A program made the translations under genes and the position numbers. From Salinispora fenicalii (GTDB taxonomy: Bacteria > Actinomycetota > Actinomycetes > Mycobacteriales > Micromonosporaceae), in assembly GCF_000514815.1 (NCBI RefSeq), contig NZ_AZWQ01000008.1, positions 122,262 through 176,401 of the forward strand: a stretch of 54,140 nucleotides of DNA, written 5' to 3'. Positions 37,553 through 46,257 of this stretch are shown in pieces (the stretch's first letter is position 1; every line of letters starts with the position of its first letter). Below the pieces are notes generated by a model. The model was not told where the DNA came from. It searched no databases and was given only the letters and a program-made list of their open reading frames with translations.

Positions 37553-38071
37553 ATGGGCAAGAAGACGATCCGCGTCTCCGACTTCAGCGGCCGGGTGCTC
37601 CAGCCCGACGACGAGGCCACCCGGGTGGTCGTCCTGGAGCACCCCGACCTGGTTGCCGGGCCCGTACAGTTGGACGCCATCCCCGCCGAGGTGGAGAGCA
37701 TCGACGACGCGGCCCTGGATGTCGCGGTCGTTGAGATCCACGACAGCCACGGCGGGGGCGATCCGCGCCGGGTCGTACTGACAGCCAGCGAGTTCGACGC
37801 GATGGCCACCGACACGCCGATGGCGCAGCTGCTGCGGACCGCCGAGCGGGTTCGCCCCCCGAAGACGCGCCGCGCCGCCGAGAAGGTCGACTACAGCAGT
37901 ATCGAGCACGCGGGCCGACCGCACCGGGGTCGAGTCACCGAGGAGGAGGCCCGGCTGGTGCGCGAGCGGCTGGACGAGGTCAACAAGCGCCTCGCCGACT
38001 CCGGCGTACGCCAGATCGACCCGGCCGATCCGGAGCACGCCGCCCGGTACGGCTTCCCCACCCCGGACTGA
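37553..38071 (+). CDS. Hypothetical soluble protein (172 aa)
   Basis: This protein is not recognised as a named family. It opens with GKKTIRVSDFSGRVL, then a beta-rich half with VVVLEHPDLVAGPVQLD and RRVVLTASEFDAM. The helical, charged C-terminal half (RVTEEEARLVRERLDEVNKRLADSG) ends in DPEHAARYGFPTPD. There are no membrane segments or Cys. AGGAGA lies upstream of the ATG. The style is that of conserved actinobacterial hypotheticals, and a DNA- or protein-binding role is only a guess. Confidence 0.7.
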   Translation: MGKKTIRVSDFSGRVLQPDDEATRVVVLEHPDLVAGPVQLDAIPAEVESIDDAALDVAVVEIHDSHGGGDPRRVVLTASEFDAMATDTPMAQLLRTAERVRPPKTRRAAEKVDYSSIEHAGRPHRGRVTEEEARLVRERLDEVNKRLADSGVRQIDPADPEHAARYGFPTPD

Positions 38072-38258
38072 CCAGCTCGCTTTCCGGCGGCCGGGGTCGC
38101 GGCGGTACGTGTCGTCTCGACCCCGCCCGCCCCTGTCCTGCTCCGTCCTGCTTCGCCCCGACCGCTCCGCCGTGGCGCGGCGAGCGGCGTTGATACGCCG
38201 GCCGCGTGGGTCAGCGGGGCCGAGCCCAGCTGTCGGCGTTTCGGCGAAGGGATACCGC

Positions 38259-39110
38259 GTGCGGCTCCAGGTGGGATGCGCGATGTGGACGCACAAGGCG
38301 TGGCAGGGGCGTCTGGTGGCCCACCCCCTACCGGCACCCGAGCGCCTGCGGCACTACGCCGGATGGTGCACGGCGGTGGAGGGGAACACCACCTTCTACG
38401 CGACCCCCTCTCGGGAGACGGTCTCCTCCTGGGCGCAGCAGACCGACCCGGACTTCGGGTTCGTGCTCAAGCTGCCCCGGGTTGTCACGCACGAGCGCCG
38501 TCTCGGCGCCGTCGACGAACCGCTGCGCGCCTTCCTCGACGCGGTCGAACCCCTGGGCCCCCGGGCGCAGGCCCTCTGGATCCAGCTGCCCGGTTCTTTC
38601 GCGCCTGACGACGTGGCCGTCCTCGCCCGCTTTCTGCGGCGTCTTCCGCCGACCTACCGGTACGCGGTCGAGGTGCGCCACCCCGCGTTCTTCGTCGACT
38701 CCAGCGCGGCCCAGTTGTTGGTCCGGACGCTGGCCGCCACCGACACCGAGTGGGTCCCCTTCGACACCACCACATTCTTCGCCCGCCCACCGACCAGCGA
38801 CGCGGAGCGGGACGCCTGGACGAAGAAGCCACGGATGCCGCTCCGCTCGGCGGCGCTGACCGACCGGCCGATCGTCCGTTACCTTGGCCGGGACGATCCC
38901 GACCAGACCAGTGCGGGCTGGCGGCGCTGGGTCGACACCGTCGCCGGCTGGCTCCACGAGGGCCGCTCGCCCACCTTCTTCGTCCACACTCCAGACAACG
39001 CCGATGCCCCGGTGCTCGCCCGTCGCTTCCACGACGAGGTGCGCGCCCGCGTACCCGCGCTCGAGCCGCTGCCCCAACCGGCTCCGGTGCAGCCGCTGAC
39101 GCTCTTCTGA
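38259..39110 (+). CDS. DUF72 family protein
   Basis: This 283-residue DUF72 (YecE-like) protein has a TIM-barrel-like fold. Family marks are QVGCAMWTHKAWQG near the start, YAGWCTAVEGNTTFYATPS, FVLKLPRVVTHERRL, YAVEVRHPAFF and the ending FFVHTPDNADAPVLARRFHDEV. The biochemical function is unknown. The GTG at 38259 follows GAAGGG at good spacing; the open frame continues upstream with non-family sequence. About 188 bases upstream (38072-38258) hold nothing I can name. Confidence 0.85.
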   Translation: MRLQVGCAMWTHKAWQGRLVAHPLPAPERLRHYAGWCTAVEGNTTFYATPSRETVSSWAQQTDPDFGFVLKLPRVVTHERRLGAVDEPLRAFLDAVEPLGPRAQALWIQLPGSFAPDDVAVLARFLRRLPPTYRYAVEVRHPAFFVDSSAAQLLVRTLAATDTEWVPFDTTTFFARPPTSDAERDAWTKKPRMPLRSAALTDRPIVRYLGRDDPDQTSAGWRRWVDTVAGWLHEGRSPTFFVHTPDNADAPVLARRFHDEVRARVPALEPLPQPAPVQPLTLF

Positions 39111-39141
39111 GCGCCGCCGCTGCTGAGCGCAGTCACCGCTG

Positions 39142-39159
39142 AGCGCCGCCGTCGGCGCT
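39142..39159 (+). terminator. Short hairpin after the DUF72 gene
   Basis: AGCGCCG (39142-39148) pairs with CGGCGCT (39153-39159) around the loop CCGT, 32 bases past the DUF72 stop. CTGAGCGC-type direct repeats just before it blur the structure. Confidence 0.4.
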
Positions 39160-39239
39160 GACCCACGTTGCGGAAGCCGAGTCAATCGTCCTTTTGCCCA
39201 GACCGACACCCTTAACGCCCGATACGCGTTGTTCTTGAC

Positions 39240-39257
39240 GGTAGAGATATTTCTACC
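39240..39257 (+). promoter_or_regulatory. Inverted repeat in the RCC1-protein leader
   Basis: GGTAGA (39240-39245) and TCTACC (39252-39257) flank GATATT, directly after TTGACG (39235-39240), which could be a -35 element. It lies about 75-90 bases upstream of the RCC1 gene and is AT-richer than its surroundings. It may be an operator or a small leader hairpin; I could not match it to a known riboswitch. Confidence 0.35.
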
Positions 39258-39331
39258 CGCACAGGGGGATAGGTGGCTAAGGATGGCTGCTGCCCTATTA
39301 GCGGTCATTTGCCGGCTCGGAGGTATGCACG

Positions 39332-41065
39332 ATGCAAGGAATCGGTCAACGGCTCGGCCGAGGCGTTGGAGGGCAACAGACGGGACGCACCGCCGCCGGC
39401 TGGCTCTCCCTCGCACTGGCCGTGACGGTCACGCAGGCGGTCGTCGTGTCGCCCGTGTTCGCGCAGAACAAGCCACCAGCGAAGGCCGCCGTGACAGACA
39501 CCGCCCTGTCCTGGGGCGAGAACGACAAGGGGCAGTTGGGTATCGGGACCAATGACAACAGCGAGGTACCGGTCGAGGTCAGCCTCCCCGCCGGCACCCT
39601 GGTCACCGACATCGCCGGCGGCGCCTCCCACAGCCTGGCGTTGACCAACACCGGCACCCTGCTCGCCTGGGGCGACAACTCCTTCGGCCAGCTCGGCGAC
39701 GGCACCACGAACAGCAGCAACACCCCCGTCGCGGTAGACCTACCCGCCGGAGCAGAGGTTACCGCCATCGCCGCCGGCAACGTCCACAGTCTGGCGTTGA
39801 CCTCCAGTGGCACCGTCTTCGCCTGGGGCGACAACTCCTCCGGCCAGCTCGGCGACGGCACCAACGACGCCACCAGCACACCCACCACCGTCAGCCTGCC
39901 CGGCGGCACCACGGCGACCGCCATCGCCGCCGGGGCCGTCCACAGCCTGTCGCTGACCTCCACCGGCGGCGCCCTCGCCTGGGGCGGCAACGACCAAGGC
40001 CAACTGGGCGACGAGACCACCAACAACACCAACGCACCGGTCAACGTCGCGCTGCTGCCGGGTACCACGCTCGCCGGGATCGCCGGCGGCGCCGCCCACA
40101 GCCTGGCGATAACCTCTGACAACGTCGCCGTCGCCTGGGGGGACAACTCCCAGGGGCAGCTCGGGGACGGGACCAACGACGACGCCCTCGCGCCGGTCAA
40201 CGTCGCGGTGGCACCGGGCACCGAGGTAGTCGCTGTCGCCGCTGGCCGCATCCACAGTGTGGCGTTGTTCGGCAACGGCACCGCCGCCAGCTGGGGTAAC
40301 AACTCCTCCGGCCAGCTCGGCAACGGAAACAACCTCACCAGCAACACCCCGGTCGAGGTCGTCCTTCCCGCCGACACCACGCTCACCGCCATCGCCGCCA
40401 ACAACGGCAACCACACCGTGGCGATAACCAACACCGAAACCGCCCTCGCCTGGGGCGACAACTCCTTCGGTCAACTCGGTGCCGAGGTCACCACCGCCAG
40501 CAGCAGCAACACCCCCATCGCGGTCAGCCTGCCCGCCGGCACCACCGTGACCACCACCGCCGTCGGCAGCAACCACAGCCTGGCCCTGCCCACCCTGATC
40601 GCGACCTCCAGCACGGACCTGCAGGTCTCGCCGCCGGACCCGACCACGGATCAGGACGTCACGCTCACCGCCACCGTCACCTGTGACCCCGGACCCGCGA
40701 CCGGCGACATCACCTTCCGCAACAACAACATCGACCTCGCCACCGTGCCCCTGGACAGCAACAGCACCGCCACCTACACCACTCGGCTGCCGGTCGGCAC
40801 CCACACCATCACCGCCCACTACACCAGCACGACCGTCCTCTGCCCCAACAGTGACTCCGAGGCCGTCACCATCACCGTCACTGAGCCGACCAACCCGACC
40901 GACCCCACTGACCCAACCGACCCCACTGACCCGACCGACCCAGACCTACCCATCACCGGGGCCAGCCTGCCCAGCCTGCTCGGCACCGCCACCCTGCTCA
41001 TCCTCGTCGGTGCCAGCTTCATGTTCCTCACCCGCCGACACCGCTCCACCCACCACCAGAAGTAG
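39332..41065 (+). CDS. RCC1-repeat surface protein with LPXTG sortase signal
   Basis: This 577-residue secreted protein has a signal peptide ending near VSPVFAQ. Seven RCC1-type repeats, each with the motif (A/S)WGxNxxGQLG, form a predicted beta-propeller (about 56-425). An Ig-like domain with two Cys (about 430-515) and a PTDP-repeat spacer follow. The C-terminus is a sortase signal: LPITG near 539, a hydrophobic helix and the charged tail RRHRSTHHQK. It should be covalently anchored to the wall; no sortase is in the window. The ATG follows GGAGG with 8-base spacing. The ligand is unknown. A strong terminator follows. Confidence 0.88.
   Translation: MQGIGQRLGRGVGGQQTGRTAAGWLSLALAVTVTQAVVVSPVFAQNKPPAKAAVTDTALSWGENDKGQLGIGTNDNSEVPVEVSLPAGTLVTDIAGGASHSLALTNTGTLLAWGDNSFGQLGDGTTNSSNTPVAVDLPAGAEVTAIAAGNVHSLALTSSGTVFAWGDNSSGQLGDGTNDATSTPTTVSLPGGTTATAIAAGAVHSLSLTSTGGALAWGGNDQGQLGDETTNNTNAPVNVALLPGTTLAGIAGGAAHSLAITSDNVAVAWGDNSQGQLGDGTNDDALAPVNVAVAPGTEVVAVAAGRIHSVALFGNGTAASWGNNSSGQLGNGNNLTSNTPVEVVLPADTTLTAIAANNGNHTVAITNTETALAWGDNSFGQLGAEVTTASSSNTPIAVSLPAGTTVTTTAVGSNHSLALPTLIATSSTDLQVSPPDPTTDQDVTLTATVTCDPGPATGDITFRNNNIDLATVPLDSNSTATYTTRLPVGTHTITAHYTSTTVLCPNSDSEAVTITVTEPTNPTDPTDPTDPTDPTDPDLPITGASLPSLLGTATLLILVGASFMFLTRRHRSTHHQK
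40885..40944 (+). repeat. In-frame Pro-Thr-Asp repeat (wall-spanning spacer)
   Basis: A short GACC(C)-rich DNA repeat encodes successive Pro-Thr-Asp/Asn triplets between the Ig-like domain and the LPITG motif. It is the extended spacer typical of wall-anchored proteins. Confidence 0.75.
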
Positions 41066-41084
41066 CGAGTAGCAAGCACAAAGC

Positions 41085-41131
41085 CCGGCCGGGGCTGCTC
41101 GTCGCCGATAGCGACGGGCAGCCCCGGCCGG
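41085..41131. terminator. Strong bidirectional terminator, RCC1 gene / N-glycan operon
   Basis: Arms 41085-41105 and 41111-41131 pair over 21 positions with a single mismatch and a 5-base loop. The hairpin sits between the ends of the converging RCC1 gene and the glycan operon (stop at 41160), so it can serve both. Confidence 0.88.
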
Positions 41132-41159
41132 AGCCGTCAGTGCCGGTGATACCGGATCG

Positions 41160-41885
41160 TCAGTGCCGGTGGTAGTTGTCGGGCTGGTTCGGGTCGCCCG
41201 GGTGCTCCAGCCCCGGCACCAGCCGCAGCCGGTGCGCGCGAGCGTGGTCAAGCCACCGAACAAAGGCGACCCGACGCGCGGAGTCGTTGATCCGATCAGT
41301 CGGATCAAGAGCCGGATCGACCAACTCCCGATGCCCCCGAAGCACCACCGTCCACGAGTCGACGGTGACCGTCTCCCCCGGCGTGGCCGAGCGCAACGCC
41401 TCCGCCAACGCCGCCGGCAACGAGTCCGGGGTCGCTTCGAAGTCGCCATCCGCGGAGGACAACTGCCACACGACTCCGGCCGAGGACGCAGCGGTCGCCG
41501 CACGGTAGGCAGCGACCTGCTCCGCTGGCGCGGTGACCTCCGCGGTCAGCTCCGCGTACAGCGCCCGGACCGCGGCGCAGCCCTCGAACGCCGCCGCGGT
41601 GATGGATCCGAACTCGACGGCGGCCAGCTGATCCAACCGAACCAGTGGCGCATCCGTCACGTCGAGACCACGGGCCTCGGCCTCCGCACTGCAGAGCTGT
41701 TCGGTCAGGATCACCTGCGCCACCCAGCGGGTCAGCTGCCGGTCCTCCGCACTACCGGGCACCGGCAGGGCGGAGGACCGCAGCCCGCCGCGCAGGGCGG
41801 CGAGCCGGCGGTCAAGTTCCGTACGGTCCAGTGGCCGTCCGTCGAGCCAGCCCAGCACCGACTCGTCGAGCTGCGCGGTGGTCAT
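41160..41885 (-). CDS. Parvulin/SurA-like protein coupled to the alpha-mannosidase
   Basis: This 241-residue protein has no signal peptide or membrane helix. The N-terminal part (LDGRPLDRTELDRRLAAL ... WVAQVILTEQLCSAEAEARGLDV) looks like a SurA_N chaperone domain. Residues about 120-196 (EQVAAYRAA ... LPAALAEALRSATPGE..SWTVVLRGHRE) resemble a parvulin isomerase domain that has lost the RHIL active-site segment. The C-terminus ends in a distinctive tail, EHPGDPNQPDNYHRH. Its ATG overlaps the alpha-mannosidase stop (ATGA at 41882-41885), so the two are translationally coupled. A role as a folding helper for the large mannosidase is inference; it is otherwise a hypothetical protein. Confidence 0.7.
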   Translation of the reverse strand: MTTAQLDESVLGWLDGRPLDRTELDRRLAALRGGLRSSALPVPGSAEDRQLTRWVAQVILTEQLCSAEAEARGLDVTDAPLVRLDQLAAVEFGSITAAAFEGCAAVRALYAELTAEVTAPAEQVAAYRAATAASSAGVVWQLSSADGDFEATPDSLPAALAEALRSATPGETVTVDSWTVVLRGHRELVDPALDPTDRINDSARRVAFVRWLDHARAHRLRLVPGLEHPGDPNQPDNYHRH

Positions 41886-44800
41886 GGCTCCAGCACCAAT
41901 TCAACCGTCGGGGCGTACTGGCAACGGCCGAACCACATCACCTTCACCAGCGCCCAGAATCGGCCCGGATCGGCGTCCCGCGGGGGAACGACGTCGAAGG
42001 TGATCGTGTCGGACTCGCCCGCGGGCAACGCGACGCCACGGATCGGCTCGGCGATGGCGTCCCAGGTGCCCCAGGGCGAGACGAGCTGGAGCTCAGCCCG
42101 GATCTCCCCCCGAGTGCGGTTGTGCAGAGACACGCCGACGGTCGCCCGCCCACCGGGGGCGACGGTGACCGAAGTGGTGGTGACGTCCACCGTGAGCCCG
42201 GTGTCACGTCCCGTCTCGGCCTTCGTGCCCTGCGCCGCGTCCCAGTCCTCCGGAATGTCCCCGGGCACCGGCAGCAACGCGGGAAGCTCGCCGACGGCGA
42301 CCGTGGTGACATCCTCGATGGTCTGCCCAAGGTGCTCGGTCCGCGCCGTGATGAAGTACAGCCCGGACTCCACCCCTTCCGGCGGCGTCACGGTGACGTC
42401 GAAGCGAAGCTGACCATCCGGGTCGAGCCGGTACGGGCGGCTGCCCAGCGAGGCCGTCCACCCCTGCGGGGCGAGGATGGTGACGGTCCCCTCGACGGCC
42501 GCGTCCCGCAGGTGCGAGGCGAGCACCACGGAGACCTCGACCGGCTCACCGACGGTCCGCAGCAGCCCCGGGGAGACACCCACCGAAACCGGCAGGTAAC
42601 CCATCGGCGCCGGGCCCCGGTTGTGCAACCAGTACCGGGAGTGCACCGGCTGGGCGATCTCGACCTCGGGCCCGAGCGGTTCCTCGCTGCGCGGGGCCGC
42701 TGCCGGCACGCCGACGACCGTGGTGACCTGCGAACCCGCCAACTCGATCGAGTCCGCGAGCGCCGCACCACGACGTTCCAACAGGTCGGCCTGGTGCTTG
42801 TCGGACAGGGCCAGCGCACCGGTCAGGGTCGCGGAACGGCCGAGCCCGGTGGACTCGAGCAGCCGCAGACTGACCGCGTCCGCCGGGTCCGAGGACGCGG
42901 CGGCGCCGTGCGCGATCGGGTTGCCGGTCGGCTTGAGCGTCCCGATCAGCACCTCCCGGGCCGGCTCCACCCCCAGGTACGAGTGCGTCGCTGGCTTCGT
43001 CCCCGAGTGGTTCTCGGCGACCCGGCCGTACAGCGGGTGGTTGTACTCCTGGCCCTGCGCGGGCAGCGTGAGCGCCCGCCAGTCGCCGTCGCCACTGGTC
43101 ACCGCGTAGTTGAACTCGTGGGTCCAGTGCTGCAGCTGGAACGACGCGCCGTCGGGCAGGGTCCGCTTCGGCGGGTCGATCCACACCCCGGACGGCCAGC
43201 CGGTGCACGAGCGCATCAGCGACAGGTGCAGTGCTCCGGTCGGGTCGATGGCGAACCCGGGCAGCCCGTAGGTGAGCATCGCGACGGTGTGGTCAACCAG
43301 CAGCTCCGAGGTCGGCACCGTACCCGGGCAGCACGCCTGGATCTGGGCGTCGGCGACGTCCTCGGTGAGCGCGGCGACGTCGGTGACCACGAGCGCCGGT
43401 AGCGCCCGCAGGTCCCGCAGGTCGGCGTTGGGCTGCCACACCTCGTGCAGCGGCTTCTCCGCCGGAATCCAGACCCGGCCGTGCTGCTCCAGCGCCTCGA
43501 CGTACTCCGGGCCCGCCCGCTCCAGCAGTTCCCGGGCGGCGTCGTTGGTCTGCGACCCGCCGATGACAATGCGGAAGTCGGGCAGGTTCGAGTCGACATC
43601 GAGCCAGCCGTACCGCGCCCAGTCGGCGCTGGCGGTGGTCACGGTGACGCCGACCGCGGCCAGCGCGACGACCAGGTCGCGGGCGTCGGCCGCCTCGTCG
43701 AGCGTGGGCGTGACAACCTCGGCGACGCCCAGGGCCCGGTCACCCAGCGGGGAACCGGCGGCGTCGGAGAGCGAGACCCGCGCCGTGGAGCCGAGCCCGA
43801 ACCAGGTGTTGGCCGGGTTGTCCAGCGTCCAGGGTGCCTCGGCGGCATCCACGTCCGGCAGCGCGAACCCACGGCCGACCACCGCGGCGGCCACCTCGGA
43901 GACCGGCAGCGCGCCGGGCAGGTCGACCGGGAACCGCACCCGGACCAGCCGGTCAGCGCCGGCGAAGTCGACGATGCGGGTACGGCAGTCCACGCGGCGC
44001 ACACCGTGCCACAGCGTGATCGTCTGCTCGTAGCCGATCTCGTCCACGACACCGGAGACCACCAGGCGGGAACCGATCGGGCTGGTCTCGACGCGGACCG
44101 TCGCCCCCGCCGCCGCGCTCCCCACGACCGGGCCCTTCGGGATCAGGTGCCACGGGCCCTCGCCGAAGTCCGGGTGGGCCGGGTACTCCTCGTAGATCCG
44201 CAGCTCGTTGCCGAGGTGGTCGGCGCGGATCAGCTCCCGCTTCGAGAGCTTGTCGTAGATGCTGTCGAGTCCGCCACCGCGCTCGGCGTCGGCGGTGACC
44301 CGGTAGAAGGCGTTCTCGATCGCGGCACCGTCGGCGGGCGTCCAGGCCGGCTCGGCGCTGGAGACGCCCGGCAGCAGCCGCCAGGTCCGCCACCCCAGGG
44401 CGGGGACGTCGGCGGCGTGGAACCGCAGCGTCCCCCGGTCAACGACGGCCGGCACCTCGGCGCCGGTGTCGTCGATCACCCGGCCACCGTCGTGGCCCTC
44501 GGGCAGCCGTACCGACACCAGGTCGGAGCGGACGAAGGAGAGCGTGTTCGCGACGACGATCGGAGTCCCGTCACCGGTGGTGTCGACCGTCCCGACGAGC
44601 ACGTCCAACGCCCGGTCCCGGACGGCGGCCGCCAGGTCGTACGCTTCCCGCCAGCCGGAGAGCAGGTCGATGTAGACCTGGTCGGACTCCGATCCGGTGA
44701 TCGCGTCGTGGTGGGCGCCGTAGGCGAGCTGCCGCCACACCTTGTCGAGCGCGGCGTCGGGGTAGCGGCCGAGCCCTTCCAGCGCAGCCAGCGTCGCCAG

Positions 44801-46078
44801 CTTCTCCGCGTCCACGGCGGCGACCTCGCCGGCCCGCTGCGCCTGCTTGGTGTCGATGTAGGAGACGTCCTTGCCCGTGTAGACCGGGTTCATGTCCCGC
44901 GTCTGTGGGCTGGGGCGGCGGCCGGTCTCGGCCAGTTCCGCGCGGACGGCGTCGAGGAAGTCCCGCGGGTTACCGCAGACGAAGCGAGGCCAGACGTACT
45001 TCTCGGCCCACGAACGGTGGATCTCGGTGACCCACTTGTTCGGCGGGGTGTAGTCGGTGCCGACCGGCAGCAGCAGGTTCTTCGTCGCGCCGACCGGCTT
45101 GAGGCGCTGGTACAGCTCGTAGACGGCCTTCTCGGCGCTGGCCAGGTCCGGCGAGGAGTCCATCCACCAGCCGGCCGAGTAGTGGTGCGGCATGAAGTGG
45201 GTGAGGACACCGAGACCCGACGGCGAGATCCACTCGAACTCGCTCGGGAACTGCATCACCGTCGCGTCGTTCTTGGCCTCGCGGAAGTTCTTCTGGATCG
45301 GCCCCCACTGGTGGAACGGGCCGCGGGCCCAGGCCGAGCCGGTCAGTCCGGCGTCGGCGAGGTAGCCCGGGAACTGCGGGTCATGCCCGAACACGTCCAG
45401 CTGCCAGGCCGTCTGCGGATCGCCGCCGAGGATGTCCCGCTGGTAGCCGACACCGTAAATGATGTTACGGATGGTGGTCTCGGCGCCGGTGAGGTTGGTG
45501 TTGGGCTCGTTGTAGGTGCCACCGATCAGCTCGACCTGACCACGCTCGATCAGCAGGCGCAGGTCCGCCCGTCGCTCGGGGTGCAGGTCGAAGTACGGCT
45601 TCAGGTAGTCGATCTCGGCGAGGACGAAGGTGTACACCGGGTCGCGCAGGGCGAGGTCCATGTGCGCGTCCACCAGCGCGAAGCCGTTGCGCTCCCAGAG
45701 CGGCCGGGTGGTGGCGTCGCCGGAGAGCAGCTCCCACGGCGAGGTGTACGCGGCCTGCGTGTTCCACCACACCGGGTCGTAGTGGAAGTGTGAGACGAGG
45801 AACATCGTCCAGCCCGGCTCGGCGACCTCGACCGTGGCTTCCGCGGTCGCGTCGCCGGCCGTGACGGTTACCGGCAGCTTCGTGCCGGGGGTTCGGTCGT
45901 CGATGTCCAGGGGGACCTCGACGACGCCCGTGCCGGTCGCGTTACCGGAGACACCGGGCCCGGTGACGGTGACTGGGCCGGCGGGTCCGTCAAGTGTCAC
46001 GCGGAGCACCTGACGCGGATTGTCTTCGGTACCGACGAACAGGTCGGTGGACTCGACGGCGGTAATCATGACCGACAC
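41882..46078 (-). CDS. GH38 alpha-mannosidase, cytoplasmic, multidomain
   Basis: This 1398-residue family 38 glycoside hydrolase should remove alpha-linked mannose from imported N-glycan fragments. A beta-domain (about 1-88) precedes the catalytic barrel, whose zinc site starts with SHFHYDPVWW (His97, His99, Asp101). Nucleophile Asp228 lies in WQLDVFGHDPQFPGYL, and HHDAITGSESDQVY follows in the helical region. Large beta-sandwiches then end in two NEW3-like domains (SGLYFITARTEHLGQ; VSLHNRTRGEIRAELQLVSP). It is several hundred residues longer than minimal GH38 enzymes. No signal peptide is seen, so it is cytoplasmic. The GTG at 46076-46078 has AAAGGA upstream at 8 bases. It lies between the GH85 and parvulin-like genes. 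Confidence 0.9.
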   Translation of the reverse strand: MSVMITAVESTDLFVGTEDNPRQVLRVTLDGPAGPVTVTGPGVSGNATGTGVVEVPLDIDDRTPGTKLPVTVTAGDATAEATVEVAEPGWTMFLVSHFHYDPVWWNTQAAYTSPWELLSGDATTRPLWERNGFALVDAHMDLALRDPVYTFVLAEIDYLKPYFDLHPERRADLRLLIERGQVELIGGTYNEPNTNLTGAETTIRNIIYGVGYQRDILGGDPQTAWQLDVFGHDPQFPGYLADAGLTGSAWARGPFHQWGPIQKNFREAKNDATVMQFPSEFEWISPSGLGVLTHFMPHHYSAGWWMDSSPDLASAEKAVYELYQRLKPVGATKNLLLPVGTDYTPPNKWVTEIHRSWAEKYVWPRFVCGNPRDFLDAVRAELAETGRRPSPQTRDMNPVYTGKDVSYIDTKQAQRAGEVAAVDAEKLATLAALEGLGRYPDAALDKVWRQLAYGAHHDAITGSESDQVYIDLLSGWREAYDLAAAVRDRALDVLVGTVDTTGDGTPIVVANTLSFVRSDLVSVRLPEGHDGGRVIDDTGAEVPAVVDRGTLRFHAADVPALGWRTWRLLPGVSSAEPAWTPADGAAIENAFYRVTADAERGGGLDSIYDKLSKRELIRADHLGNELRIYEEYPAHPDFGEGPWHLIPKGPVVGSAAAGATVRVETSPIGSRLVVSGVVDEIGYEQTITLWHGVRRVDCRTRIVDFAGADRLVRVRFPVDLPGALPVSEVAAAVVGRGFALPDVDAAEAPWTLDNPANTWFGLGSTARVSLSDAAGSPLGDRALGVAEVVTPTLDEAADARDLVVALAAVGVTVTTASADWARYGWLDVDSNLPDFRIVIGGSQTNDAARELLERAGPEYVEALEQHGRVWIPAEKPLHEVWQPNADLRDLRALPALVVTDVAALTEDVADAQIQACCPGTVPTSELLVDHTVAMLTYGLPGFAIDPTGALHLSLMRSCTGWPSGVWIDPPKRTLPDGASFQLQHWTHEFNYAVTSGDGDWRALTLPAQGQEYNHPLYGRVAENHSGTKPATHSYLGVEPAREVLIGTLKPTGNPIAHGAAASSDPADAVSLRLLESTGLGRSATLTGALALSDKHQADLLERRGAALADSIELAGSQVTTVVGVPAAAPRSEEPLGPEVEIAQPVHSRYWLHNRGPAPMGYLPVSVGVSPGLLRTVGEPVEVSVVLASHLRDAAVEGTVTILAPQGWTASLGSRPYRLDPDGQLRFDVTVTPPEGVESGLYFITARTEHLGQTIEDVTTVAVGELPALLPVPGDIPEDWDAAQGTKAETGRDTGLTVDVTTTSVTVAPGGRATVGVSLHNRTRGEIRAELQLVSPWGTWDAIAEPIRGVALPAGESDTITFDVVPPRDADPGRFWALVKVMWFGRCQYAPTVELVLEP

Positions 46079-46144
46079 GGGGTCATCCTTTCTGTTGGTA
46101 CGCCCACCAGCGCAAACACATCGCGCCGGTGGCAGTTGGGGAGG

Positions 46145-46257
46145 CTATTCGCCGCTGGCCACAGACTCGTGGGCGCAGACGACGAGGTCGTCGTTCTGGG
46201 TCAGGGTGGTGACAACCAGCCGCACGTACCGGGTGTTGACGCTCACTGGATGTGTCG
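46145..46257 (-). pseudogene. Out-of-frame discoidin-like tail after the GH85 gene
   Basis: In another frame directly after the GH85 stop, the minus strand reads LTTHPVSVNTRYVRLVVTTL and so on, to a TAG at 46145-46147. RYVRLVV is the hallmark of the last strand of F5/8 type C (discoidin, CBM32) domains. The GH85 protein ends in TNPALDRSANAPS, which resembles the first strand of such a domain. A carbohydrate-binding domain therefore seems to have been lost by an internal deletion plus frameshift, leaving only its two ends. Confidence 0.55.

Noticed and set aside
39240..39331. c-di-GMP or c-di-AMP riboswitch in the RCC1 leader
   Set aside because: The leader is about 90 bases and I could not match conserved elements of either class; only a short inverted repeat is visible.
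43445..45793. 782-codon open frame opposite the GH38 gene
   Set aside because: Antisense to the alpha-mannosidase catalytic region; Arg/Val/Gly/Asp-rich with no recognisable domain.
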